Source: Effrenium voratum
Taxonomy: Eukaryota; Sar; Dinophyceae; Suessiales; Symbiodiniaceae
Length of the DNA stretch: 64,000 nt
Assembly: GCA_963377175.1 (NCBI GenBank)
Contig: CAUJNA010003293.1
Span: forward strand, 244,880-308,879
Direction of reading: 5' to 3'
A program made the translations under genes and the position numbers. This document shows, piece after piece, positions 1 through 12,663 of the stretch (position 1 is the stretch's first letter; each line of letters opens with the position of its first letter). Below the pieces are notes generated by a model, which was not told where the DNA came from, did not search any database, and saw only the letters and a list, made by a program, of their open reading frames with translations.

Positions 1-2043
1 GGCGACCAAATGGGTGTTTCCTGAAACTTGATCCGATTTTGTGGCTGGTTCAGGCGACACAAAGGCCAATAGCCAACTTTGCCATGCTCCGATTCGCAGA
101 GCAACTGCATGCGTTTCGCCAATGTGCAAAGTTTTAGTGTTCGGGACCATAGGTGTCCTTTTGTGCCAGTCAGGTTGAAAACAGATGGCGCTCTTTTCAG
201 TTGGGGTTCAATCATTCGCCAATCTATTTGTGCAAAAGGACGGGGTTTGGACCGCTTTCGCCTTTCGGTCGTCGCAGGCCACTCTGCCCCTTCGCCTGGA
301 GAGCGTAGAGGTTGGGCGCTGAAGATGCGGGGGTCGATCCCCCAGTCATGAGAAGAAGCATCGTTCTTGCCAAGACCAGCTCTTTCCCGTTTTCTTTTTG
401 GGGGTTTTGCGAGGGGGGGGAAGGGGAAACGGATTCCAGATGATTCTCAATACCTGTGCACACTTGAAAGATCGAAGCAGGAGTATCATCCTCCAAAAGG
501 GTAATTAGTGCGGCATTTTGCGGACCAGACTGGTGAACGAAAAGCCGACATCAGTGGGTGAGACATATCTCGGGTTGACTTCAGGGGATACGAGGCACGT
601 GCACGTCGGAAGGCGCTGAAGCGCTTTGTCCGTGAGGAAGACCCCCTGCGCGCGGTGGTAGCCAGATGCATGTTGGCCTGGGGCCCAGTTTTCTTTTGGC
701 TTCGCTGACCGAGCTGGGGTGTGAGTCTTCTTTTGGGTGGGCATTCTTTGGTTGACGCGGGAGAGTTCCATCACCACCGCAACATGTTTTTCGGACTCCA
801 GCTTTCGGGAGGGTTCAAAGGAGATGCAAACAGAAATCACACATGAGGGGGCTCCCTCAAACTAAGAGTGAAGCTCCCCCCAACTCTGAACTCCCTGGTG
901 GCCTGAGAGGAAACGCCCTCTGGTTGCTTTGGACCAAAACAGCCCAAAGGAGACAGGTAGCGGGCGGGCGGGTCGAAAGAACAGGCAGGGAGGTTGGATT
1001 TTTTTCCAACCGGGTTCCTTGTCTCTGCCCGCTCCCGAGCTATGAGCTCAGGTGATGTCGAGCCTCCAAACTCGCGCCCACGCCGCGGCCTCAATGCCGC
1101 GAGCGAGTAGGCCATAGTCTATCACCATAGGTGTAGTTTGAGGTCAGCTTGGTTGCGAGTTGATGGGTTCTACTGGTACCAGCTTGGTTCTAATCATTTT
1201 CCAGTAAGTCGTCCTACGGGGCACCTAGGTCTAGCAGTCTAAGCACCATCTACCTGAGCTTGACGGCTTCAAGCGATTCATCACCCCGAAGAGCCTGTTA
1301 ACCCCTTTTACCTTTGGGTTATTCCCTTTGCAGCCTGTGAAGCCCCACTCCAACCATTTGCTCGGTGTTTTTAGCCGATCCATTGACCGAGGTGTGGATC
1401 GGGAGCTGCGCGCAGGTCCTCCCAAGGCGAACGGATCAAGCAGCACTTCCCGTCGGACGCCGGAGGGGATCTGTTTTCTCTTTGAAAGGCACGTGGGACC
1501 TTCCTTTGGAGGACACTTGGGATCATTTTCATTCAAGCTTCACCATACTGAATACATGTACCAGCATCCAACGTATTATGTCAGTTGGGCAAAAGCTGAG
1601 GCAGGAATGAGGAGACCGAATGTGGCTCCCTATGAATCGCTTGACTGGGTACATCATGTTCCCTATGTTTGGAGCGGGGTAGTCAGTTTCCATTGGAACA
1701 TCTTGGGTGGTGTTGATGGATTGATGGTGCCAGTTTGTTCATTCGAGTTCTTTCTATTTCCTTCGGCAGGATGGCCAGCCTTGCGTCGTTGACGTGTGAG
1801 CCACTTAGGCCCCCTAGTACTTGGTTTCAGGAGCTTTCCTTTGAATGCAGAAGAGGCGCTCCTAGTTGTGACACATGTTCGAGTTACAAGTCACCGGTTG
1901 GACCTCAGAAACTTTTTAGGAAGCGAACGGCCGTCCTGCCACATGGAGCGGGCCCCTGGTTTCAACGCACACGGCATGGATTGGCCCAAGTGCCGTTGCT
2001 ACCGGGGTGGTTTGGGTGAATCAGGGCGATGCCGGAAGCAGTA

Positions 2044-2067
2044 GTGTGTGTGTGTGTGTGTGTGTGT
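2044..2067. repeat. (GT)n microsatellite
   Basis: This is an uninterrupted TG dinucleotide run of about a dozen units. It lies in otherwise non-coding sequence. Confidence 0.9.
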
Positions 2068-4261
2068 TTTGCGGTGCAGGGTCGGTTTGGCCGACGTTTG
2101 CCAGGCTTCTGAAGCTAGTTTAGGCAGTTGCAAGCATAAGTCAAACAGATCTGACCATTGCTAAACCACCCGCCCAAAATCCCGGCAAGTATTGACCCTC
2201 ACTGCCCTGAAACGGCCTCAGGCACTCGAAGCAGCACAAATCTGATTCAGATGCAGGCTGCGGCTCCAGTGTAGCAAGCTTTTATCGGCACAAAACACAA
2301 GACCTGGTTGCCCAATCATCCCTGCGAGATGTCATGGGGCAAAGTCAGCGTTTGCGGTTTGACACTTTTGGATACAGGGAGAATCCTCTTTGGGGCCCCT
2401 TTAACTCACAGAAAGACATTTGAGGATTTGCCCGATTTTGATGTTAGTTTGGGTCCCTCAGGTTCGGTGAGTTATGTTCCTTTTGTCTTTGTAAGGACTT
2501 CCTTGATTCTCATCCCAAACAAAGAGGGACAAGAAATAGACCTGGAACGGAAGGCCATTGACCGCCTGCAGGTGGTTTGCTGGCGTCGCCCACTTTATGC
2601 CTGTTTCTGACACTTGTTTGCATTTCGCTAGTCTGGGATTACGCCAAAGTGGGGCAACTGTAGCATGCGCCATTCTGCAATCCGAGAGTCAAATCCCTTA
2701 AGTGCAACACCCCCTCAGATGTCAAGATGCAACCAAAGTGACTCCCACAGAACAAATGCAAGCTGGAGAGTTTTGGGATTCAGCTCAAAAAGTCGAGTCG
2801 CAGTTTGAGCCGTTCCACATCAGTTTGGGCGACCGCCAGGATGGGGGGACTTTTCCACGGCGTCTTGTTGGACCACCAGTGCGCCGATCTCAACTTTTGC
2901 ACCTTGTTTTGCGGCAAGGCAGGTCTTGACAAAGGACTGCCCTCAGGAAATTGCAGGCTTGTTCAGTGTTTGGCATGGCAAACTACGTCGCGATCACCAA
3001 ACCCCTCTAGCCAACTAACCAACATTAACCAACCTTACTAGGGGCTTTAAAGTGCAACAGTATTGGTATGTATTGAAGACGTGATGACCGATGCAGTTTT
3101 GACCATGGCGCCGAATTTGAACTGCAGCTCTGGACCCAGGCCCGAGCTATTTGCCGGACCTGGAGGGTCTACAGAGCCGCGGGCAGCTTGCCGAGAGGCC
3201 GACAGGGGATGGGACAAGCTTCCTGTGAGTGCTGAGTGGGGTGTCCAAAAAATGGCTTAGCAAGCGGACGCTTGCTCGACAAACGCTTTTGTCGACTGAG
3301 AGCAAGTAGCCGTCAAGACACATATACGTGTGTATTGGTATATAATACAACCCTGGTATGCAGCTGGTATTCATTAAATCTGCGTGTAGTTCTCAGTTCA
3401 ATGAAAGCGATGCGGTCGGGACACAGACATCCCCAGGCAAAAGCAAATGGTTTATGCCACCGATTTTCCAACGGATAGCTACTAGCTTCTCGTTTGTGAG
3501 ATTTGATTTCACTCCGTTGCGCTGCTTCGGAGCAAATTTCAGCGCACGCTGTCGACATGAATTTGTGTTTTCTTTTTTAAACAGCCGAATGCCAAAGGGG
3601 GGTCTCTTCCCATTTTCGGGAGCCGGGACTCTGAACGTAGGGCGCTGGTGGTGGCCAATCACGTGCTCAAGCCTGGGGCGCCCTACTTCCTGTCTCAGGC
3701 CGACCCTGTTCGCAGGGCACGGGGGCAAGGCGTTGTCGCTTGTTTATGGCAAACCGTTTGTTGAAGCATCAGTTCACTTAGGCTTGCCTGAAGACAATGA
3801 TCCAGGGTCCAGTTCAAACCATTTGGCCCAAACTTTGTGGAGAAGGGCCCCAGTTGACCGCGCTTGCAGCTGACTCATGGACGATCCAGGCTTGGTGCAG
3901 GTCCAGTGCAGTCCAGTATGTTCGACCAATTTGCGGGTAACATGTCTACTTTGCTCATAGTTAGACAATAATAGTTTGAACAACTAGGCATGGGCTGAAA
4001 ACAGGAAGCACAACCACACTGAGGATGCTCATACAAACGTAGCAACATGCCTGAGCAGTTGGCCCAGCCCTGGCAACACGGTCAACCCCAGAAAAGCGTG
4101 CGGGTCGCAATCTGATTTTTCCCAGACCTTCAGAGATGCGTGTTGTCCGTTTTACTTGAACATACAGTCGACGCATGCACACATTTATGACTATATATCC
4201 GAGTATATAAAGCTGACCACCCCCCAAGACTCTACTCGTGTAGCATTGTGTAACCAAAACG

Positions 4262-4760
4262 CTAAAACCCTATGCTGAGACTTCTCGGATTCCATTTTGA
4301 TTGCAATCAACGTTAGTCGACTGCCATTTGAACAGGAATTCCAATTTAAATTCTGAAAAAATAGACATTGGAATAACTAATTCCTACACAAGTTTTTTTC
4401 TATATTTATCAACCTTCAGACTAACTGTTTGGTTGAATCCCGATTCGAAATGAATGCTCATTTGAAATTCTAACTCACTTGGTAGTTATATAGTTATATG
4501 TGTCTTTTTCCTTGCTTGAATTCTATTCATGAAGAGGATGTCTTATTTACGTATATTTTTTGAAGATGAAAGTCTAATTGAACTCTTCACTTATCACTCT
4601 TCACTTATCAAGGTTTTTTTTTTATATTCTATTCAACGTTCATTTAACATCAGGTGAGGACATATTCTTTAGATTCTCATTCAAAATCGAACTTCTGATT
4701 GACATAACTCCTTGTTGCCATGTATCTAACTTCCAATTGCATTTCAACTAGCATCCACTT
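4262..4760. other. AT-rich island
   Basis: Roughly 500 bp are clearly richer in A and T than the flanks, with many TTT, AAA and TTGAATT words and a short tandem duplication (CTCTTCACTTATCA-like) near 4.6 kb. No open reading frame of note is present. Two other islands of the same look occur at 19.4-20.0 and 62.2-62.9 kb, so this may be a dispersed AT-rich repeat class. Confidence 0.6.
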
Positions 4761-5734
4761 TGGTATAGATCCGGCCCAGAAGCATAAAATCTAGGATCGC
4801 CTGGCATTACTTACTTTATTCCGGCTGGGATTGTTGGCCTGTCTTTGCTGGTGATGCCGCTGCCTATGTTGGCGGTGGGAACTGTGATGCCTTTCGTTCT
4901 CACGCGTTGAACTTCCAGTTACCAGTTTACCCAACTGCTGGATGTATTTGTGTAGCACCAAGGTTAACTTGGATGATAGTTTTGATGCTGACAATTCGAA
5001 GCCAAGGGTAAGAGGCGCACTGGTATGTTCAACGGCCCTCACACACGTTTATCAAATGAGGGAGCAATTCCGCACATGTAGGGGATGGGAGCGCTCGTCA
5101 GTCAGGTTCGGTCCACCAAATAACCAGCATGAGTCTAGCTACAACATTGACGCATGCCACTCACTTTGACCTCTTTGTCAGTCAAGTCTGTCAGTTTTAC
5201 AGACATGTTTTCCACCCGCCAATTGTGAACTGGTAGATAAATAGGTTTGGTGATTGGTGAACAGCTTTCACTTATGCCACACTTGCATATGATACCCAAC
5301 ATGAAGGAGCGGATGTCTAATCTGTTCAAGCAACCTTGTTGTGCTCCACAGGATACATCATGCCACGAGGCCAGCTCTTTCCACAGGTCATGCCCCAGCA
5401 ATTGCGTATCGATTCTAGCAAGCACATTTTTCCACCGATTGCATCCTTGTCAGACGCGATATGATCCAATTCTTCATCTTGTATCACTGAGGTAGTACCA
5501 GGTAACCAAATGAGTTTACTTCTCGATTTGCCTCTTGTTGGCGATACCGGCGATACCCGGTGGCAACTGGCAGCTGCGTGTTTCCTCTTGCCGGTAACTT
5601 CTGATGGCTCGACTTGGTCACTCGCTGGCCTTTTCGATTCCTCAGATGCTGACCTGCGCGCCCACCCAGGCGGCCGGGGAGGGGGGGGGGATATGGTGGG
5701 GTCGAACCTCGCCAGGCAGAGTTCGCCCGAGGTG

Positions 5735-5835
5735 CTTTTCTGCACACGCGGGATTGCCTTATTTCCTGTTTGGGAATTCGCCCGTGACGGTCCTTTTCCG
5801 CACTCGGGGGATTCCTTTACTTCCAGTTTGGGAAT
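5735..5835. repeat. Two-copy imperfect direct repeat
   Basis: Two segments of about 43 bp, at about 5,735-5,776 and 5,792-5,835, both read CTTTTC-GCAC-CG-GGGATT-C-TT--TTCC-GTTTGGGAAT with scattered differences. A third, weaker echo (TATCCCTTATTCCCGGTTTGG) lies near 6,000. The copies sit inside overlapping frames on both strands, and I do not regard either frame as a gene. Confidence 0.6.
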
Positions 5836-7145
5836 CATTGCAATTTGCCCAGCCATGTCCATGTCCTTGAAGCAGTCCAAGCCTTGCTGGACGGTTTCCC
5901 ACCAACGTGCGCCGAGCTCGCTGCACGGCCGTTTTGCAATGGGTCTGAGGCGCCCAGTCCTGGGTAAATCGTACAAGCTCACCCAGCTCAGGGGTTTGGT
6001 ATCCCTTATTCCCGGTTTGGAGAAGTATGTTTTGCTTGCTTAGATCTATCTTGTAGTGGCTGATCTCAGGGTTTCTCAAAGGCAAGCGCTGTGAATCACT
6101 TTGGAGCATTCCTGGGCCTCCATAGAGGCAAGAGCAGGGGGAGGGCGCGCCAACCGGTGCAGGTCGTGTCCCTGCCGGAGTTCGAGATGCAGGTTGAGGA
6201 GATCTGGCACCTCGTGGAAGCTTGAGATCTGGGCCCAAAACTTTGAACAAGCATCCCAATGTTCATAGCGAGTCAGAAGTATCAGCAGTACTATAGTGCT
6301 TGGATTTGGACATGTGCAGCGGGGTTCCAAGCATGAACCCACGTTCGGATCTATTTGATAAGAGAAGCCAGAAGGACGCCAACCCAAAATGTGAAGCCTT
6401 GCCCCTGGGTTGCTTCCCTTTGGGTTTGCACAGCCGCCTACTATCCTTATACTGCTGCCAGTCTTTCGAGACTTGAAGCTTGAAGACCATTTTGTTCAAT
6501 CATTCAATGGTGGCTCAATCTCAAAGACTCCTCAGAGTCTGGACAAGCTTTGAGCTCACCGATCTGGCAAAGCGAGCTCACGCATGGCAAATGTCCCTCA
6601 CCCGGGGCGTCCTTATTCTGAGGTTTGTGAATTGTAGTGATTTACCCAGATCACCATGTTCGAGCGGGTGCGTTTGACAGGTCGGGAGAAGCGGTTTGCA
6701 CAATCAATGTCAAACCGCATCCACTGTAGCCAAAGGAAGACATTTAATGCACTTATCGAATCGCCACTAGGAAATTGTGGTTACAAGCCCAATGTCATTG
6801 GGCCACACAATCACATTGTTGGCTCATATGTCTTCATTCCTGCTGTTTTTTGGCAACATACTTATTGTACAACAGGATCTCGGCCTGGGGACATATTCCG
6901 AGTTGTGCATACTTGTTTAGGTGTCAATGACACATCCATGCACGTTCCAACAAATCAGGTGCTAATCCGCCAAATCAGGTCTTTCTTCGTTTGGTGTCGA
7001 GCCTTTGCCCCGAGAGGGCCGTCCCTTTTCGCCCGTCAGGACTGGATGACGTGCTCCGTCCTGACCAGGCCAGCGGCTGGCCGAAGCGGCCAGAAATGGC
7101 TCGTGCCTCGCCGGGAAGGAATGGGCCCCTCTATTGTAAGCTCAG

Positions 7146-7367
7146 TCCCTGAGCTCCTGGCCTTTCAGCTTTTTGGGAAGACCAGCTTCGTCGTAAACAA
7201 GAAGTTTGGCCTTGGCCAATCCACACAGGAAGTAAGTAACACATGATTTCAAGGAGGTTTCTGTTCGCCACGGATGTCAGAAGGCTAACGCTGGACTTGG
7301 GCGGTCGCTGAACAAGTCGAAAGAGCACTGGAGCAGAAGGATGTCCAAGAACTTGGGCCTTTCTCAG
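7146..7367 (+). CDS. Candidate pair of exons, unknown gene
   Basis: Two short frames, 7,146-7,231 and 7,281-7,367, read as coding when a 49-bp intron with a consensus GTAAGT donor and a TGTCAG acceptor is removed. Both exon junctions fall between codons, so the phase agrees. The first exon contains LLAFQLFGKTSFVVNKKFG, and the second contains KANAGLGRSLNKSKEHWSRR and ends at CTTTCTCAG before a GTGTTT donor. Codon use favours G or C in third positions, as in the confident exons of this window. I do not recognise the product. The upstream and downstream partners are not established, so this may be a fragment of a longer gene. Confidence 0.4.
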
Positions 7368-8358
7368 GTGTTTTTGCGGTTCCCTTGGATCTCGCCTTCA
7401 GAGGCATTCTAGTTGAAGTTTCCTTTTGGGTGATGTTTGGGGCTTAAAAACGACGTACAAGGAGCCATTTGTCTTTCCTTTTCCTTTCCTTTCTGACCAA
7501 CGCCTGCCCAAATCTCTTTGCATTGTGAATTGTTTTTCGGCAGCTGGCAATCAGTGACCTCACAACAACAGCTCTCTAAGCTCACTGGCACCATGCGTAG
7601 CCCAGCCCAGTGGATGCTGTCCTCTGACCCAGCCATTCTGGGTGGACACGCCCCCAGGATCCGACAGCTAGAATGCTAGTTCAAAAGTCAATTGGTTTTT
7701 GAAGGTGGTGAGTTAGGTGCCGCTTTTTGTCACCCGTGGCTTGTGCAGGCCTCTGGTGTCGCCAAAGTGCCCACCAGGCACGGCTCGCTCGGGCGTCAAA
7801 GCAGCAGCAGGTCCCAATGGGTAGATATTTGGTTTGAGGCCAACTTTCTGCTATACCAAGGTTCCCCCAAAGTGGTAAAGTAGTCATGGTCATGACCCAT
7901 ATTGGTATCTTGGAATAGGCGCGTTTTCACTACCCCCAAGCCGCAACCGGGGCCAAGGGTTGAATCGGATTTTTCTTCCGCTGTATGGCCACTAAAGCAG
8001 GGTGCACTGTTTCCACTTTGGGGTGGACAAGATCTTGGAATTGAATTCGGGGTCCTTGAGGCGGGTCTCACAAAAGCAGGCCCATGGTTGGGACCTCACC
8101 TTTGTGGGCTGTTGGTGAATGATGACGACTCAGAGAGACTACTATAAACAGGTGCGTGTGTAGCATCACCCACGTAGTGGGGTATTCAAACAGTGATCAG
8201 AACGGATTCCTATTGAGGGAATCGCACCCATGATCCACATAATGACTTACCCTAAGAGAAAGCATTCTTGAGTACTTATTTGGGCGTGCGTTTTGCCTGG
8301 TGAGAACCAAAGGGCCAACCCGACACCGTGTTTCGATGTCTCCATATCCCATTTGCAG

Positions 8359-8446
8359 GTATATAAACCCAATGAGCGAGAAATTCGTCCAAGATCAGCG
8401 CTGTGTTGCTATTCCTGGCAACCAGGTAGATGCTTTTCACAATGTG
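8359..8446 (+). CDS. Candidate internal exon, unknown gene
   Basis: A pyrimidine-rich acceptor (CATATCCCATTTGCAG) opens an 88-nt frame containing YINPMSEKFVQDQRCVAIPG and closing at CACAATGTG before a GTAGGT donor. It looks like one exon of the same unidentified + strand gene as the pair near 7.2 kb. The intervening exon needed to match the phase was not found with confidence. Confidence 0.35.
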
Positions 8447-10430
8447 GTAGGTACGCTGAGGAAGCCACCGTTACATTTGAGGGTTCATAGCCAAGGAAAG
8501 CACCATCCAGAGGTCTTTCCTTGCATACGGAGTCGCCCCCGCGCCACTTGGCAAGTGAACATGGATCCTAGGCTGTAACATTGGCGCGTCTCGCAGTTTA
8601 CACTCAAGCGAGGCCAGGGGGTTGCCGGGAAAAAGATGTAAGCCCACCCCACCCTTGATTTTTTTCATGAGGAAGGAGGGCCAGAAGGCATTTTGAAGCA
8701 CCAGGGGACATGTCAAGGTAGTTTCGGCGGCCGGATCAGAACGGGCAACTGGTTGGCACTTGGTTTTAGATTCAGGCATCCAGGACTTGTCCGAGCTCTC
8801 CGCGGCCATGCTGCCGGAAGTCCTAGCTCAAGGCTTCGCCTAGGCTTCGCTTCGGCCGAATCGAAGGCTGGGCAAGAGGCAAAGCAGTTTGGGTTCTCAA
8901 CAAGTACGCTTTGGTCCCGGCAGTTTCTCGTTTCACCATCATTTAGCTCGGGTAATTTTGAGGATGCAAGTTGGGGGCTGTCACGAAAAGTCGGTCATTG
9001 GGCTTTTGTCTACGAGTGGCACGAGCGATTCCCGCAACCCTGCTACAAGGTTCAAGAAATGAGCCTTGCTTTTTCGGTGTGGCATGGGAAAAAGGGGCGT
9101 GGGTACGAAGAGTTAGTCGGTAGTATACCCCCTTCTCAAAAAGGAGCACCCAATCTCTGAAAGTTTACTTTGAAGGGAAGGGCCGGCCCCTTTAAAAAAA
9201 ACGCGTTGGAAAAAAAAGCATCACAAGAAATCTGGGCCGGAGGTTTGCGTAGGAAGATGCTGTGAGCTGGGGGCAATGGAAGGCTTGAAGGCCTTTGGAA
9301 GACTACCATCCTCTTTTGAACAGTTCCTGGTCCATTCCTTTATTTGTAAAGAAAAGGGTAATGAACCGAGGGATGGGCGCCACAATTCTTTTTGACGAGT
9401 TTTGGGCAGAGGTGTTCCAGCTTGCGTCGTGTGACATGTAATGAGCATCCTGGTTGCTTTTTGGCACAAGGGTCACCCCAACACGATAATCCCTTTTGTT
9501 TGATGCCGCTGGTGGGTGGTTTCCTTTTTGGTTGCTCAGCTTTGTCAGGAATGGTTGCTGCAGGAGCTTGGCATGTGTAAAAGCCAAGCAAGGCCGACGT
9601 GAGCTCAAACACGCGCAGGTTTTCTGTGAGGGTCCCGGTGTGGAGGGTTCGTTTCTTCCAGGTGTTGCTTCCTGATTGAGTGAGGCGATCGAAAGTAGTG
9701 GCTGGCCTTGGGTGCCAGGGGAAGTGCCCGTACCATCCAGGATTCCACGTCACTCACATGAGCAACAGACGAGAGTACGTGGCGTGGTGGGCCCCTATTT
9801 TTTTCTGGCAGTAAAAATGCCGGGAAGTCACTCGCAGGCTGGGCGCGCAAAAATAATGAGTGATTTCCCCCCTCGCATGTCCCTCCCGTCAGCTCCGACA
9901 ACGCTGACACAACGAATGAAGCAGCAATAGCCCTTGCCATCAAGTTTCAAGCGGCTTGAATGATTCCGATGATAGGGTACCTTCAATTCACATTTTTTTG
10001 AGTCCAGAGGCGAAATACGCGGACCAACTATTGAATGCTATGAGTCTTATATGTCACAACAGAACAGTGTGGGAAGGTTTTATAGAGGACATGTACCATG
10101 CCCGAACCTCGGGCAAACTCTGCTCCAGCGGTTGATGCCTCGATCAGTCTTTCTTGCGTTGCCTTCACAAGAAAGCCATGACGTTGTCAAAGCCATGACG
10201 TTGTATGTAGTTACTTGCAATGGACGTGGCTGGCTTTCGGCAACCTCTCGATCCATCTTGGAAACACCGCTTGCTGAAACTTGAGTTTTGTTCCCTATGT
10301 GCCAGGATCCTTCTTTCCGAAAATACATCAACCACAACAGGAAAGGCTGGACGTGGCTGGATTTTGAACAGAACGATGCTTGACAAAGATGGGGAATTCT
10401 CCCCCGATCCGAAACCTCTCTAAGCCCGCC
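8447..10430. other. Non-coding stretch
   Basis: Nothing convincing was seen in this stretch. A 16-bp tandem duplication (AAAGCCATGACGTTGT, two copies) lies near 10.18 kb. Confidence 0.4.
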
Positions 10431-11240
10431 TTCATCCTCAACTCAACCAACCCAACCAACCCAAACTCCATTTGAACCAACCCTAGACCAATCCTAAACC
10501 GACCCACCTAAAGCAACCGCAAACACACCCTAGACCAGCCTTTAAGCCAACTCTAGACCTACCCAGAAGCCCACCTACACACCCGCACGCCACCCTCTGA
10601 ACCCCTAAACCCACCCTAAACCACCCTACACCCACCCCGAACCTAACAAACCAACCCTGAACGGACCCCGAAGCCCACCCTAAACCAACCCCCCAAACGC
10701 ACCCTGAACCTGAACCCACCCCAAAAACCGAAACCAAAACCCGCCCTAAACCAACCCTGAACACCCTAAATCACCCTACAAGAGCCTAGATGCCTGTCAC
10801 TCAGCTTGCTTTCATTCTCCTGCCCAGTTTGACTAAAGGACCCGCCAAGTATCCTCGTTATGGTGGCGGTTCATGCACCAAGGACGTCCTGGATGACGGT
10901 AACCGCGAACGCACCCGTAAACCCATCCTACCCTAAACCAATAACCTGCCCACCCCAAACCCATCCTAAACCTACCCAACTAAACCCAACCTAAACCTAC
11001 CCGAAGCCTACCCTAAGCATAGGACCTTGAACCCTAAACCCAACCAACACTGAACCCCACCCTAAACTACCAGAACCACACTAAACCCACCTGAAACCCA
11101 CCTTAATTCTCAACCGATCCAACCTTGCGCCAACCCAAGCTCCATCTAACTCTCAACCTAAGGCCCCAAACCGCCCCAACCAAACCCGAACCCCCAACCC
11201 TAAACCCTAAGCGCGCCCTAGACCCACCTTAAACCACTCC
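10431..11240 (-). repeat. Degenerate telomere-like tract (CCCTAAA type)
   Basis: The + strand is dominated by variants of AACCC, CCCTAAACC and CCCAACC, which is the complement of the TTTAGGG-type telomere repeat reported for dinoflagellates. The tract is split by about 125 bp of ordinary sequence at 10,790-10,915. Unit length drifts and no perfect array remains, so this is an old or interstitial tract rather than a chromosome end. A tract of the opposite orientation lies at 58.5-58.9 kb. Confidence 0.7.
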
Positions 11241-11632
11241 AAAGATGACCGGAAAATGGAACGGATAAAAATTCCCAACAGCGCTGAAAAGCAAGAAGAA
11301 AAAAAAGCAAAACAAGTCGGCCCCCTTTCTGGCCCCCCCACTCACGCCGCTACACAAACACCGGCTTCCCCCAAGGGCCCGCGCGAGTGACCGCGGCAGC
11401 CGCCTGCGCCAGGTGGGAGCGCCCAAAGAGCAACCGCAAGGGTATCACGGATTGGGGTCTCCTTTGAAATGAGTTTTCCTTCATATCATGCTTGTTTTGG
11501 GGCAGAACCTGAGGTGGCAATGGGACGTACGTAAGTCATCTGTGTGGGCATGCTGGTCATATTCTTTTGATCTTTGTACACTCCTCTTGGGGTTTTCTGC
11601 CTTCTTCTTTTTTTGCCCGGGTACAAACCCGG

Positions 11633-11836
11633 GCTACGTCGAAAGAGCTGCTGGCGCGCGGCAAGCAGGCTCCCCAGATGAGAATGGAACCAAACGCCCG
11701 TCGTAGAGGAATCTCCTTGGACCCGTTGAACCATTTCCATGAGATGCCCATTTGTCTCTGGGATGTTGGCAAATTGAAGCTGGCAGAACTCTGTGTTTGG
11801 CGCCCCTTTAACACTGGAACAGCCTTTTTGGCTTAA
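11633..11836 (+). CDS. Weak candidate exon
   Basis: A strong pyrimidine tract (CTTCTTCTTTTTTTGCCC) precedes a frame with SKELLARGKQAPQMRMEPN and then LNHFHEMPICLWDVGKLKL, ending at TAA 11,836. Composition is protein-like, but there is no independent support and no partner exon. Confidence 0.2.
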   Translation, partial: ATSKELLARGKQAPQMRMEPNARRRGISLDPLNHFHEMPICLWDVGKLKLAELCVWRPFNTGTAFLA

Positions 11837-12107
11837 TGCAGTGTTGAATGGTGATCTTGTGGCTTTCTATGCGACACTTGACGACATGAGGATCAGCCGA
11901 TGGGGATGGTCAGTGGGACGGTCACAATTGTGAGCAACTTTTGAATGGCTGGGAGGGCCATGACCATGCCGGGGTGCGTGGCCTTGTATGGGTTTCACAT
12001 GTTTGCTTCCCGACGATGCACATTGGGAAAATCCTTCGATGCGCTCAGGCCCAGGCACGTCCCAAGATGTTGACTTGCAGTACTCCGGCGTTCGGTCGAG
12101 GTTGTAT

Positions 12108-12212
12108 GTTTGTGTGTGTGTGTGTTGTGTGGGTGTGGGTGTGGGGGTGTGCGTGTGCGTGTGCGTGTGCGCGTGCGTGTGCGTGTGTGAGCGCGTGCGC
12201 GCGTGGCTTGTG
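12108..12212. repeat. GT/GC-rich alternating purine-pyrimidine tract
   Basis: About 100 bp are made of TGTGTG, GGGTGT, GCGTGT and GCGCGT words, a strictly alternating purine-pyrimidine pattern over much of its length. Such tracts can adopt left-handed DNA. Frames across it encode only VCVCVC-type low complexity. Confidence 0.85.
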
Positions 12213-12545
12213 GGTAGTATTGATTCACAATTCGCTCGGGTGCACTGAAGAATGGCCCCCCTCCAATCATGATCAGGGCAAACCTAGTGGGGTCAGCGGG
12301 CTTTTCTGAGAGGTTCTAAGAAGGCCAATCCCCTTCGCAGCAGCTCAGAAGATGTTGCATGGCCTTCTCGGAAGGCTCTGGGCCCTTCTTAGAAGCGATT
12401 TTGCCACACAACTAGTATCCCTACGGGAAGGTGCCAAGACTATTCGCTCGGTGCTAGGTTGGTGGGGACACACATCCCAAAATGGGCTTCCCTCTCAAAC
12501 CCAACAAGGGCCACCAACTCCAAAAAAGGGGACGCGCACCACCGG

Positions 12546-12663
12546 TGGTGCGTCGCGACGGAGGCCAGCAAGACGTTGGAGGACTGGAGGAGCTTTGCGG
12601 GAGCCATGAAAGCTGGCGCGCGGCCTCAGTTTTGCTATGAAAATGGGGAGAGAGTTGTGGCGA
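12546..12663 (+). CDS. Weak candidate exon
   Basis: One frame reads TEASKTLEDWRSFAGAMKAG followed by RPQFCYENGERVVAST with GC-rich third positions, unlike the other two frames. No clear acceptor or donor fixes its ends. It could be an exon of the unidentified gene upstream of the FKBP gene. Confidence 0.2.

Larger units (their letters stand above)
1..7140. other. Non-coding stretch, no gene recognised
   Basis: I see no convincing gene on either strand in these first 7 kb. Open frames are short, low in coding character and overlap each other on opposite strands. The stretch holds a GT dinucleotide run near 2.05 kb, an AT-rich island at 4.26-4.76 kb, and a pair of near-duplicate segments near 5.75 kb, which are listed separately. 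It may be intergenic or intronic DNA of a gene starting outside the window; I cannot tell which. Confidence 0.5.

Noticed and set aside
5326..6043. Overlapping frames of 218 codons (minus) and 177 codons (plus)
   Set aside because: They overlap each other, contain a local direct repeat, have no recognisable domain or splice-supported partner, and show no codon bias separating one from the other.
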